From positions 1 through 64,000 of the forward strand of contig CAJJNV010000002.1 in the NCBI GenBank assembly GCA_905193225.1: a stretch of 64,000 bases of DNA, read 5' to 3'. Made by a program: the position numbers and the translations under genes. How positions within the stretch are numbered: the stretch's first letter is position 1; each line of letters opens with the position of its first letter. The DNA comes from an uncultured Oscillospiraceae bacterium (GTDB lineage: Bacteria; Bacillota; Clostridia; Oscillospirales; Acutalibacteraceae). Positions 50,631-58,652 of this stretch are shown here, in pieces. The notes below the pieces were generated by a model, which saw only the letters and a list, made by a program, of their open reading frames with translations, had not been told where the DNA came from and made no database searches.

Positions 50631-51440
50631 TTACCGCTCTCCTTCCGCTTTTTGGCCTTTTGATGCATCCTGACCGCTTTCGGCCTGTGCCTGCGCCTTT
50701 TCGGCCGTTCTGTCTTTGTATACTCCCAGGGGATAGTAGGGGAGCATATTGTCGTCGATCCATTTAAGGGCGGCCTTGGGGGTCATTCCCCAGTTGGTGG
50801 GACAGGAGGAAACGACCTCGATAAGGGAAAAGCCCTTGCCGTCGATCTGATTCTGAAAAGCCTTTTTAATGGCCTTTTTGGCGGCTCTGACATTTTTAAC
50901 GCTGTTGACCGTCACCCGTTCGAGATATTCGGGCCCTTCAAGCTGAGAGAGCATTTCGCAAACCTTAACGGGATATCCGCAAAGCTTGGGATCGCGGCCG
51001 TAGGGCGAGGTCTGGGTGACCTGACCGGGAAGGGAGGTGGGAGCCATCTGACCGCCGGTCATTCCGTAAATTGCGTTGTTTATGAAAATTACAGTGATGT
51101 TTTCGTTTCTTGCGGCGGCGTGCACCGTTTCGGCCATACCGATGGAGGCAAGATCGCCGTCTCCCTGATATGTAAAGACAATGTGATTGTCGGGATCGGC
51201 ACGTTTAACGCCGGTAGCAACTGCAGGAGCGCGTCCGTGAGCCGCCTCGATCATATCGCAGTTGAAATAGTTATAGGCCATAACCGAGCATCCTACCGGT
51301 GCAATGCCGATGGTTTTTCCTTCGATACCCAGTTCGTCGATGGTTTCGGCCACAAGGCGGTGGACGATACCGTGGGTACATCCGGGGCAATAATGCATAG
51401 GAACATCTATGAGAGAATGGGGTCTGTCAAACACAACCAT
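50631..51440 (-). CDS. 2-oxoacid:ferredoxin oxidoreductase, beta (TPP-binding) subunit
   Basis: A 269-residue subunit carrying the thiamine diphosphate site. CPGCTHGIVHRL near the start, APVGCSVMAY, TYQGDGDLASIG (the GDG metal motif) and INNAIYGMTGGQMAPTS are characteristic. The start at 51440 overlaps the alpha stop as TAATG and has GGAGGTG 9 bases ahead. The tail after about residue 245 is rich in Ala, Gln and Lys and is probably disordered. Confidence 0.94.
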   Translation of the reverse strand: MVVFDRPHSLIDVPMHYCPGCTHGIVHRLVAETIDELGIEGKTIGIAPVGCSVMAYNYFNCDMIEAAHGRAPAVATGVKRADPDNHIVFTYQGDGDLASIGMAETVHAAARNENITVIFINNAIYGMTGGQMAPTSLPGQVTQTSPYGRDPKLCGYPVKVCEMLSQLEGPEYLERVTVNSVKNVRAAKKAIKKAFQNQIDGKGFSLIEVVSSCPTNWGMTPKAALKWIDDNMLPYYPLGVYKDRTAEKAQAQAESGQDASKGQKAEGER

Positions 51441-52495
51441 TACCTTACACCTCCGTTTTTGATTGCTTCGAGCACCTGCTCGGGCGAGGGAATCATACCG
51501 CCGGCGCGGTTGCAAAGCTCAACCGGCTTTTTGCATTTGACGGCAAGCTTAATGTCCTCGATCATCTGACCCATGGAAAGCTCTACCGAGATAAATCTTT
51601 CGACCCTTTCGGCAGCCTTTTCAAAGGGAGCAACGGGGAAGGGCCAGAGGGTTATGGGACGGATAAGACCGACCTTGATGCCCTGCTTTCTCGCCTCGTT
51701 GACGGCGTTTTTGGACACGCGGGCGGCAATGCCGAATGCCACAAGGCAGATGTCGGCGTCGTCCATCATATATTCTTCATACAAAGCCTCGTTTTGCTCG
51801 ATGGTCTTATAACGTTCAAATCTTTCGAAGTTGAACTGCTCAAGCTCCTCGGGAACGAGGGACAGGGAATTTACTATGTTGTGGGGACGGCTCATTTTTG
51901 TGCCGGTGGTCGCCCAAGGCTTTTCGGGAGGGGGAGCAACCTTAAAATCAAGCTCCACCGGCTCCATCATCTGACCCATCGTACCGTCGGCCATAATCAT
52001 TGATGTAACGCGGTATTTGTCGGCAAGCTCAAAGCCCTTGACGGTAAGCTCAGCCATTTCCTGAACCGACGCGGGAGCCAGCACGATCATATGAAAATCG
52101 CCGTGGCCGCCGCCCTTTGTGGCCTGGAAATAATCCGACTGGCTGGGCTGTATTCCGCCCAGTCCCGGACCGCCGCGCTGAACGTTTACCACGAGAGCGG
52201 GAAGATCTGCGCCCGCAAGGTAGGAAATGCCCTCACCTTTAAGTGAAATTCCGGGGCTTGAGGAAGAGGTCATAACCCTCTTTCCGGCCGACGAAACGCC
52301 ATAAACCATATTGATGGCAGCAATTTCACTTTCGGCCTGTAAGAACACTCCGCCGATTTTAGGCATCTTTTTGGCCATATATGCCGCAATTTCGGTCTGA
52401 GGTGTAATTGGATAGCCGAAGTAGTGGCGGCAGCCTGCAAGAATGGCCGCCTCGGCGATGGCTTCGTTTCCTTTCATAAGAACCTTTTCAGACAT
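51440..52495 (-). CDS. 2-oxoacid:ferredoxin oxidoreductase, alpha subunit
   Basis: A 351-residue subunit with KGNEAIAEAAILAGCRHYFGYPITPQ shortened here to its key element, FGYPITPQTEIA, and SSSSPGISLKGEGISYLAGADLP, VNVQRGGPGLGGIQPSQSDY. These match the VorB/KorA class that handles branched-chain 2-oxo acids or 2-oxoglutarate. Together with beta, gamma and the ferredoxin subunit it forms a complex that links 2-oxo acid, CoA, CO2 and ferredoxin reversibly. The adjacent aminotransferase favours branched-chain substrates. Confidence 0.94.
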   Translation of the reverse strand: MSEKVLMKGNEAIAEAAILAGCRHYFGYPITPQTEIAAYMAKKMPKIGGVFLQAESEIAAINMVYGVSSAGKRVMTSSSSPGISLKGEGISYLAGADLPALVVNVQRGGPGLGGIQPSQSDYFQATKGGGHGDFHMIVLAPASVQEMAELTVKGFELADKYRVTSMIMADGTMGQMMEPVELDFKVAPPPEKPWATTGTKMSRPHNIVNSLSLVPEELEQFNFERFERYKTIEQNEALYEEYMMDDADICLVAFGIAARVSKNAVNEARKQGIKVGLIRPITLWPFPVAPFEKAAERVERFISVELSMGQMIEDIKLAVKCKKPVELCNRAGGMIPSPEQVLEAIKNGGVR

Positions 52496-52501
52496 TTTCC
52501 T

Positions 52502-52708
52502 TCACCTCTCTACCTTAATGATGCAATCGGGACACATTATGGCGCAGGACGCGCAGCCGATGCAAGCCGCTTCATCGGTAAGCTCGGCGGGATGATGTCC
52601 CTTTTTGTTGATTTTTTGTTCCGACAGCTTTAAAAGGCCCTTGGGACATACGTCGACGCACAGCCCGCAGCCCTTGCAATTGTCGGTTTTAAAGGTAAGC
52701 TTTGCCAT
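52502..52708 (-). CDS. 2-oxoacid:ferredoxin oxidoreductase, delta subunit (2[4Fe-4S])
   Basis: A 68-residue ferredoxin-like subunit with two cluster motifs: CKGCGLCVDVCPKG at residues 11-24 and CIGCASCAIMCPDC in the second half. It lies 6 bases before the alpha gene and is the electron outlet of the complex. AAGGAG precedes its ATG. Confidence 0.95.
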   Translation of the reverse strand: MAKLTFKTDNCKGCGLCVDVCPKGLLKLSEQKINKKGHHPAELTDEAACIGCASCAIMCPDCIIKVER

Positions 52709-52801
52709 AGTTTTCGCTCCTTTTAAAGGTTTTTGTGTTTACGGTTTTGCTATATTTAAATGTATTAAGAAGACATATCTGTAAATCGGAATTTTTCCGC
52801 A

Positions 52802-53467
52802 TCAAACAGGCCGCCTTTGCAGGGTAAGGACAAAGGGATTTTCAACCTTTTCCGAAAGCTCTTTTGAAAGCCGCTTTTCAAAGCAGGTCATAACAACCGG
52901 AAGACCCGTTAAAGCCGACACCTCGTTTGCAAAGTCCACGGATGAAAGCACATCCTCGGCGGTGGTCTGCGCTCCCAAATTGGAATTGTTGATTATTCCG
53001 GTAAAGGGGAGCCTTCCGGCCGTTTCGATCTCTTTTCTCACCTCGTCCACCGAACGCGCGTCGGGGGTCAGCGGTCGAAACTTGTTTATGACAAGCAAAC
53101 AGTCAAAATCGTTTTCCTCTTTTAAAGCAGGAGCAATTCTGCCCAAAGCATATGCCCCTCGGTCGTCCCCGCCCACATCAATTACCGCACTGTATGTTCT
53201 GTCGTCGGTTATGGTGTAAATGTCCTGGGGAAGGGCGGGAATGTCGAGGTTTGTGTTGGCGTATTCCGAGCAAATAAGCCTTATTCCGTGTTTTTTAAGG
53301 TCGTCTGAGCTGTCCTTGGCGCGAAAGTAGGGATTGACAATGTCGAGGTCGGCAAGCAACGTCTTTTTTCCGCTCCTTGCAAGGTCGAGAGCCATGTTTA
53401 CCGCCGCGTTGGTCTTTCCGCTTCCGTAATGGCCGCAAAGGAGGGTAACTCTTTTATAATTGTACAT
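52802..53467 (-). CDS. MinD/ParA-like P-loop ATPase
   Basis: A 221-residue nucleotide-binding protein. The deviant-style Walker A is CGHYGSGKTNAAVNMAL near residue 12, followed by LADLDIVNPYF and VIDVGGDDRGAYALG, resembling the CobQ/CobB/MinD/ParA group. No membrane-targeting helix is seen at its C-terminus. It sits in the operon between the acyl-CoA synthetase and the oxidoreductase genes with a strong ribosome site (AGGAGGGAG). Related proteins are sometimes found with oxidoreductase or Fe-S genes; a maturation role is a guess. Confidence 0.75.
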   Translation of the reverse strand: MYNYKRVTLLCGHYGSGKTNAAVNMALDLARSGKKTLLADLDIVNPYFRAKDSSDDLKKHGIRLICSEYANTNLDIPALPQDIYTITDDRTYSAVIDVGGDDRGAYALGRIAPALKEENDFDCLLVINKFRPLTPDARSVDEVRKEIETAGRLPFTGIINNSNLGAQTTAEDVLSSVDFANEVSALTGLPVVMTCFEKRLSKELSEKVENPFVLTLQRRPV

Positions 53468-53603
53468 TTTTCTCCCTCCTTAAAATTCTGAAAAAGAATT
53501 AAATTTTTAACTTTTATTAAAAGCTCAGGTTGTTTGTATGAGCAAATGATGTTTTTGCGGAGTGACACCTTTCCGTGTGTTTCCACCGCACCGTCCGCAC
53601 AAA

Positions 53604-55871
53604 TTAAAGCTTGTTGCGCTGGATCTTTCCGCTGATGGTCTTGGGCAGCTCGTCCTTAAACTCCACTATGCGGGGATATTTGTAGGGCGCGGTGTTCTTT
53701 TTAACATAGTTTTGGATTTCCTTTTTGAGCTGGTCGGAAGGCTCGGTGCCTTTTGTAAGCACGACGTTTGCCTTAACGACCTGACCTCTGACCTCGTCGG
53801 GAGCGGCGGTGACGGCACATTCAAGAACATAGGGCAGCTCCATGATGACGCTTTCGATCTCAAACGGCCCGATGCGGTATCCGGAGGACTTGATGACATC
53901 ATCCACGCGGCTGACATACCAGTAGAATCCATCCTCATCACGCCATGCAACGTCGCCGGTATGATAATATCCGTCGTGCCAGACCTCTTTGGTCTTTTCC
54001 TCGTTTTTATAGTAGCCCTTGAACAGTCCGCAGGGAACCTTATCGGAGGTTTTGATGACGATCTCGCCCGATTCGCCGTCGGGAACGGGATTTCCGTCGC
54101 TGTCGAGAAGGGTGATATCGAACTGGGGAGAGGGTTTGCCCATAGAGCCGATCTTGTGGGGCTGACCCATAAGGTTGGCGATGGCAAGGGTGGTTTCGGT
54201 CTGGCCGAAGCCCTCCATTATCTTAAGGCCGGTGGCCTTTTCAAATTGCTTGTAAACCTCGGGATTCAGCGCCTCGCCGGCGGTGGTCATATGACGGATA
54301 GAGGAAAGGTCGTATTTTGAGATGTCCTCCTTGACCATCATACGGAGCATTGTGGGAGGAGCGCAGAAGGTGGTGATTTTGTATTTTGCGAACATGGGAA
54401 GAATGTCGGCGGCCGAGAAACGGTCGAAATCGTAGGTAAAGACCGCCCCTTCGCACAGCCACTGGCCGAACATTTTGCCCCACAGCGCCTTGCCCCAACC
54501 GGTGTCGGAAATGGTAAAGTGCAGGCCGTCGTCGCTGACACCGTGCCAGTATTTTGCGGTGATGTAGTGACCGAGGGCGTATTTGCAGGAATGGGTGGCG
54601 ATTTTAGGATATCCGGTGGTGCCGGATGTGAAGAACATAAGCATATTATCGTCTCCGCAGGCGGTGTCGGCCGTGCGGTGATAGTGGGCGCTGAAAAGGT
54701 GAAATTCCGAATCAAAATTGTGCCATCCGTCTCTGTCCTTTCCGACCACTACCTTGACCTTAAGTGTAGGACAGTTGCCGGCCACTTCGTCGACGCAACC
54801 GGGCACGCCGTCGTCCTCGGTGCAGATTATTGCCGAAACATCGGCCGCTTTAAAGCGATATTCAAAATCGTGAGCCTTGAGCTGGTGGGTGGCGGGAATG
54901 GCCACTGCGCCGATCTTGTTTAAAGCAAGGAAGGCAAACCAGAACTGATAGTGCCTTTTGAGCACCAGCATAACCCTGTCTCCCTTTTTGATTCCGAGAG
55001 AGGTAAAGTAGTTTGCACACTGTGCCGAGTAACGCTTCATATCATTAAAGGTAAAGCGGCGCTCGGTCTTGTCCTTGGAAATGTGCAGCATTGCAAGCTT
55101 GGTGGGATCCTTCTTGGCAATAGCATCCACGGTATCAAAAGCAAAATTATAGCTGTCCTCGTTGACGAAATCGATGCTTTTAAGCACGCCGTTTTCGTCC
55201 TCGACCGTCTTTATGAATTTTTCGCTGACAAAGGTCTTTCCGGGAACCCTTCCGGGGATGAGAGTGTCGCGGACGACCGTCTCGGTGTGGGCCTCTCCCG
55301 GGAGAACCACCGCCAAAAAGAGCACCTCGCTGCCGTCAACGGCGATCATTCCGTGGGGGGTAGAGCTGTTATAATAGATGCTGTCGCCCTCTTCGAGATA
55401 CTCGACGTTGTCGCCGACCTGTACCTTCATTTTTCCTTTAAGCACAAGGTCGAATTCCTGACCCGAGTGCTTGGTGAGATGAATGGGCTTGTGCTGAAGC
55501 TCTTCGCTGTAATCGTAACGTACCCAGTAAGGCTCGGCAATTTTTTTGCGGAAAAGCGGAGCCAGATTCTGAATGTTTATGCCGTCCTCCTTGGCCGTTT
55601 CCTGACCCATTCCCTTTCGGGTGACGGTGTAGGAAGAAAGGTGGGCACTCTGACCTTCCAGAAGGTCGGTGATGCCGATGCCGAAGGCAAGAGAGCATTT
55701 GTGGATAAATGTGAAGGGGAAGTCAAGCTGACCCGCTTCATATTTAAGATAATCGTCGATGGTTACTTCGGTCTTTTCGGCCATTTCCTCTACGGTCAGC
55801 CCGACAATTTCACGCATTTCGCGAATTCTGCGGGCAACCTCCAGAAGCTTTTCGGTGTCTACATTTGTCAT
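53604..55871 (-). CDS. XRE-HTH :: cupin :: acyl-CoA synthetase fusion
   Basis: A 755-residue three-part protein. Residues about 10-70 form an XRE-type helix-turn-helix (IREMREIVGLTVEEMAEKT, then YLKYEAGQLDFPFTF). Residues about 110-190 are a cupin (HSGQEFDLVLKGKMKVQVG, LEEGDSIYYNSSTPHGM). From about 225 to the end it is an AMP-forming acyl-CoA synthetase: FFTSGTTGYPKIATHS, GFGQTETTLAIA, YYHTGDVAWRDEDGF, VDDVIKSSGYRIGPFEIES and the catalytic Lys in TISGKIQRNKL. The start at 55871 has GGGAGG 8 bases ahead; the longer in-frame version would run into the terminator of the T-box. It heads the oxidoreductase-aminotransferase operon and probably activates a branched short-chain acid. Confidence 0.9.
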   Translation of the reverse strand: MTNVDTEKLLEVARRIREMREIVGLTVEEMAEKTEVTIDDYLKYEAGQLDFPFTFIHKCSLAFGIGITDLLEGQSAHLSSYTVTRKGMGQETAKEDGINIQNLAPLFRKKIAEPYWVRYDYSEELQHKPIHLTKHSGQEFDLVLKGKMKVQVGDNVEYLEEGDSIYYNSSTPHGMIAVDGSEVLFLAVVLPGEAHTETVVRDTLIPGRVPGKTFVSEKFIKTVEDENGVLKSIDFVNEDSYNFAFDTVDAIAKKDPTKLAMLHISKDKTERRFTFNDMKRYSAQCANYFTSLGIKKGDRVMLVLKRHYQFWFAFLALNKIGAVAIPATHQLKAHDFEYRFKAADVSAIICTEDDGVPGCVDEVAGNCPTLKVKVVVGKDRDGWHNFDSEFHLFSAHYHRTADTACGDDNMLMFFTSGTTGYPKIATHSCKYALGHYITAKYWHGVSDDGLHFTISDTGWGKALWGKMFGQWLCEGAVFTYDFDRFSAADILPMFAKYKITTFCAPPTMLRMMVKEDISKYDLSSIRHMTTAGEALNPEVYKQFEKATGLKIMEGFGQTETTLAIANLMGQPHKIGSMGKPSPQFDITLLDSDGNPVPDGESGEIVIKTSDKVPCGLFKGYYKNEEKTKEVWHDGYYHTGDVAWRDEDGFYWYVSRVDDVIKSSGYRIGPFEIESVIMELPYVLECAVTAAPDEVRGQVVKANVVLTKGTEPSDQLKKEIQNYVKKNTAPYKYPRIVEFKDELPKTISGKIQRNKL

Positions 55872-55905
55872 TTTCGGTTCCTCCCTGTCTTTTTTGCGGG
55901 GCAAT

Positions 55906-56171
55906 AAAAAAACCGCCCCAAAGAAAGTTTCTTTGAGACGGGTGAATGTTTTCACTCGCGGTACCACTCAAATTGCAGTAGAACTGCCACTCAGGATCAA
56001 ACAATCCTTATGCCTTTACGCGGCAAGACGGGAAGCGCCTACTCAGATGAATCTTTTCAGACTTCCGGCTCGGAAGGGATGGGCTACGAAGAACACCGCC
56101 GACGGTTTACACCAACCACCGTCTCTCTGCAAGGCTAAGCGTTCTAAGCCGTCTTCGTCACAGCCTTTGTT
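55906..56171 (-). promoter_or_regulatory. T-box leader of the acyl-CoA synthetase / oxidoreductase operon
   Basis: On the minus strand: GACGAAGA stem I base with TCTTCGT, AGAGAGACGG and GGTTGGTG stem I elements, the T-box GAGTGGTACCGCG (near 55956-55968), then a terminator with a 12-bp stem (CCGTCTCAAAGA with TCTTTGGGGCGG) and seven T at 55912-55906. TGGT implies a tRNA with discriminator A, as in Val, Leu and Ile. The specifier lies around GGCGGTGTTC; GTG or GTT (Val) would fit the genes but I cannot fix the register. Confidence 0.92.
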
Positions 56172-56177
56172 GTCATC

Positions 56178-56206
56178 AATATAGCACATCTCATTTTTAA
56201 TGTCAA
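56178..56206 (-). promoter_or_regulatory. promoter of the second T-box operon
   Basis: On the minus strand TTGACA (56206-56201), 17 bases, TATATT (56183-56178). Confidence 0.85.
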
Positions 56207-56378
56207 GGGGATTTTAGAAAAAAATTCGACATTTTTCTGTTGCATAAAATGCATAACGGGTTTATAAAAATGAGAACGGCCGAAAAAACGGAATTTACCC
56301 AAAACGGCTTAAAACCGAAATTTCTACTATGGGTAGAGAGGATATATTTTTCGGTGGAATGAATTTTATTACGATAGA

Positions 56379-56407
56379 TTGATTTTAAGGTCATGCTGTA
56401 ATATACT
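56379..56407 (+). promoter_or_regulatory. promoter of the DegV gene
   Basis: TTGATT (56379-56384), 17 bases, TATACT (56402-56407), 33 bases before the start codon. Confidence 0.7.
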
Positions 56408-56439
56408 TGGACATAGATTTTTCTGAAAGGTGTGACATT

Positions 56440-57336
56440 ATGGAAAACAAGTTTATCCTTACATGCGAATCGACGGTGGATTTGCCATACGAATACGTTT
56501 GCAAAAGAAATATTCCGGTTCTTTTTTATACATATACGGTAGACGGAAAAGAGTATGAGGACGATATGGGAAAGGATCCCTCCTCCCTTGATAATTTTTA
56601 TAAGCTGCTGGACGAGGGACATCTTCCCTCCACATCCCAGATAAATGTTTTCAAATACGAAAACTTTTTTGAATCTGTTATCGAAAAATACGACGGCGAG
56701 ATTCTGCATATCGCCTTCGGCTCGGGAATGACCCCCTCGGTAAACAATGCCTACGACGCCGCAAAAAAGGTTATGGAAAAGCATCCCGGCAGGGTGATAA
56801 GGGTGGTCGATTCCCTCGGCAGCTGCACGGGATACGGTCTCCTTGTGGACGATGCGGCCGATCTGCGTGACGGCGGAGAAACCGCCGAAGCGGTGGAAAA
56901 ATGGACACTTTCGGTGAGAAACACTATCCATCATCAGTTCTTTGCCACCGATCTGAAGCTGTTCAGAAGAGGCGGGCGCGTTTCCGGTCCTGCGGCGGCG
57001 GTGGCCACCGTGCTGAATATCTGCCCCATAATGCACCTTAACAGCGAGGGCAGAATTATAGCCTACGGAAAGGTCAGAGGCAAGAAAAATTCCATTATTA
57101 AAACCGTCGATGAGGTCGAAAAGAACATAAAGGACGGAAGAAATTACAGCGGCAAAATGTTTGTTTCCCACTCCCATTGTCCCGATCTTGCAAAGGCCAC
57201 CATCGAGGAGTTGGAAAAACGCTTTCCGAATGTTAAGGGCAAGATAGTTATGGGCAACATCGGAACCACCATTGCCTCCCATACCGGCGTCGGTACGGTT
57301 GCTGTGTTTTTCTATGGCTGCGAGCGCCAGAAATAA
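56440..57336 (+). CDS. DegV-family fatty-acid-binding protein
   Basis: A 298-residue DegV protein, a two-domain fold that holds a long-chain fatty acid. The N-terminal TCESTVDLPYEYV (STxDLP motif) and SGMTPSVNNAYDAA, DSLGSCTGYGLLV, FRRGGRVSGPAAAVATVLNI and a C-terminal HTGVGTVAVFFYG are all family hallmarks. In Gram-positive bacteria related FakB proteins present exogenous fatty acids to the kinase FakA; no FakA gene is nearby. The start at 56440 follows AAAGGTG; the in-frame ATG at 56407 overlaps the promoter. Confidence 0.92.
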   Translation: MENKFILTCESTVDLPYEYVCKRNIPVLFYTYTVDGKEYEDDMGKDPSSLDNFYKLLDEGHLPSTSQINVFKYENFFESVIEKYDGEILHIAFGSGMTPSVNNAYDAAKKVMEKHPGRVIRVVDSLGSCTGYGLLVDDAADLRDGGETAEAVEKWTLSVRNTIHHQFFATDLKLFRRGGRVSGPAAAVATVLNICPIMHLNSEGRIIAYGKVRGKKNSIIKTVDEVEKNIKDGRNYSGKMFVSHSHCPDLAKATIEELEKRFPNVKGKIVMGNIGTTIASHTGVGTVAVFFYGCERQK

Positions 57337-57417
57337 TCGAAAAAAGGAATAATAGGATATACTGCGGTCGAGGGCCCTCTTTGCGGTCGGTCGGCCGCTT
57401 TCTGTTACAAATAATTC

Positions 57418-57446
57418 TTGCTTATTTAATATGTATGTAGTATAAT
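57418..57446 (+). promoter_or_regulatory. promoter of the cysteine desulfurase - thiI operon
   Basis: TTGCTT (57418-57423), 17 bases, TATAAT (57441-57446). Confidence 0.7.
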
Positions 57447-57515
57447 TAAACGATAATATTGAACGGAGAGCTTTTGAAAAAAAGCCTTTGCTCTCCTGAG
57501 GAGAAATAGCATTTA

Positions 57516-58652
57516 ATGATTTTGAATTACCTTGACAACAGCGCCACCACAAGGGTGAGCGAAAAAGCGGCCTTGAAGGCGGCCGAGATGATGACAAAAA
57601 ATTTCGGAAATCCCTCGTCGGTATACTCTCTCGGTCTTGACGCCGAAAGGGAGGTCAAAAAGGCGAGAGAATCGGTGGCCAAACGGCTTGGATGCAGCGA
57701 AAAGGAGATTTTATTTACCTCCTGCGGAACCGAGGCCAACAATCTTGCCCTTTTCGGAGCGGCCGACGCCCTAAAAAAGACCGGTAAAAAAATCATAACA
57801 ACATCCATAGAACACCCGTCGGTTTTAAACGCCGCAAAGGAGCTTGAAAAGCGGGGATTTGAGGTGGTTTTTCTGCCGGTTTACGGCGACGGAAAGATAA
57901 AGCTCGACGATTTCAAAAAGGAACTTGACGAGTCGGTTATTCTCGTGTCGATAATGCTTGTCAACAACGAGACCGGTGCTGTTCAGCCGGTAAAAGAGGC
58001 CGCAAGCCTTACAAAACGCCTTTGCAAAAATGCACTTTTCCACTGCGATATGGTGCAGGGATTCGGAAAGACCGGCGATACCGTTAAGGACCTTGGTGTG
58101 GATCTGCTTTCGGTAAGCGGACACAAGATACACGCACCAAAAGGTGTAGGTGCACTTTATGTTAAAAACGGCGTTAAAATAAACAATATACTTTTCGGCG
58201 GAGGGCAGGAAAAGGGAATGCGCTCGGGAACCGAAAATGTTCCGGCCATCGCTGCTTTCGGAGTGGCGGCCGAAGAGCTTCCAAATGAAAAAGAGGCCCT
58301 TGAAAGGACGGCAAAGCTGAGCGATTTTGTGAAAAATTCTCTTTCCGAGATCGAAGGAATCGTATTCAATTCTCCCGACGATGCACTGCCTTACATAGTC
58401 AACTTCTCTTTGCCGAAAGTTCCGTCGGAGGTTATGATACACTTTTTGGAAGAATACGGAATATTTGTGTCGGGCGGAAGCGCTTGCTCAAAGGGCAAAC
58501 GCAGCCACGCTCTGTCGGCGCAAAATCTTTCTCCTGAAATTATCGACAGTGCAATTAGGGTCAGCTTTTCCCACGATACCACCGAGCAACAGGCGGCGGC
58601 CTTTGCCGAATGTGTGAAATCCGGTGCAAAAATTTTAAGAAGGAAGAAATAA
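57516..58652 (+). CDS. cysteine desulfurase (NifS/IscS-like)
   Basis: A 378-residue PLP enzyme that moves sulfur from cysteine to an acceptor as a persulfide. YLDNSATTRVSEKA at the start, TSCGTEANNLALFG, SIEHPSVLNAAKEL, the PLP lysine in SVSGHKIHAPKGVG and the catalytic Cys in GGSACSKGKRSHAL are present. It lies directly before thiI with a TAATG overlap, so its main acceptor is very likely ThiI, as for NifZ in Bacillus, rather than general Fe-S assembly. GAGGAG is placed ahead of the ATG. Confidence 0.94.
   Translation: MILNYLDNSATTRVSEKAALKAAEMMTKNFGNPSSVYSLGLDAEREVKKARESVAKRLGCSEKEILFTSCGTEANNLALFGAADALKKTGKKIITTSIEHPSVLNAAKELEKRGFEVVFLPVYGDGKIKLDDFKKELDESVILVSIMLVNNETGAVQPVKEAASLTKRLCKNALFHCDMVQGFGKTGDTVKDLGVDLLSVSGHKIHAPKGVGALYVKNGVKINNILFGGGQEKGMRSGTENVPAIAAFGVAAEELPNEKEALERTAKLSDFVKNSLSEIEGIVFNSPDDALPYIVNFSLPKVPSEVMIHFLEEYGIFVSGGSACSKGKRSHALSAQNLSPEIIDSAIRVSFSHDTTEQQAAAFAECVKSGAKILRRKK

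Noticed and set aside
56203..57597. 464-codon open frame on the minus strand
   Set aside because: Antisense to the DegV gene and crossing two promoters; no domain pattern.
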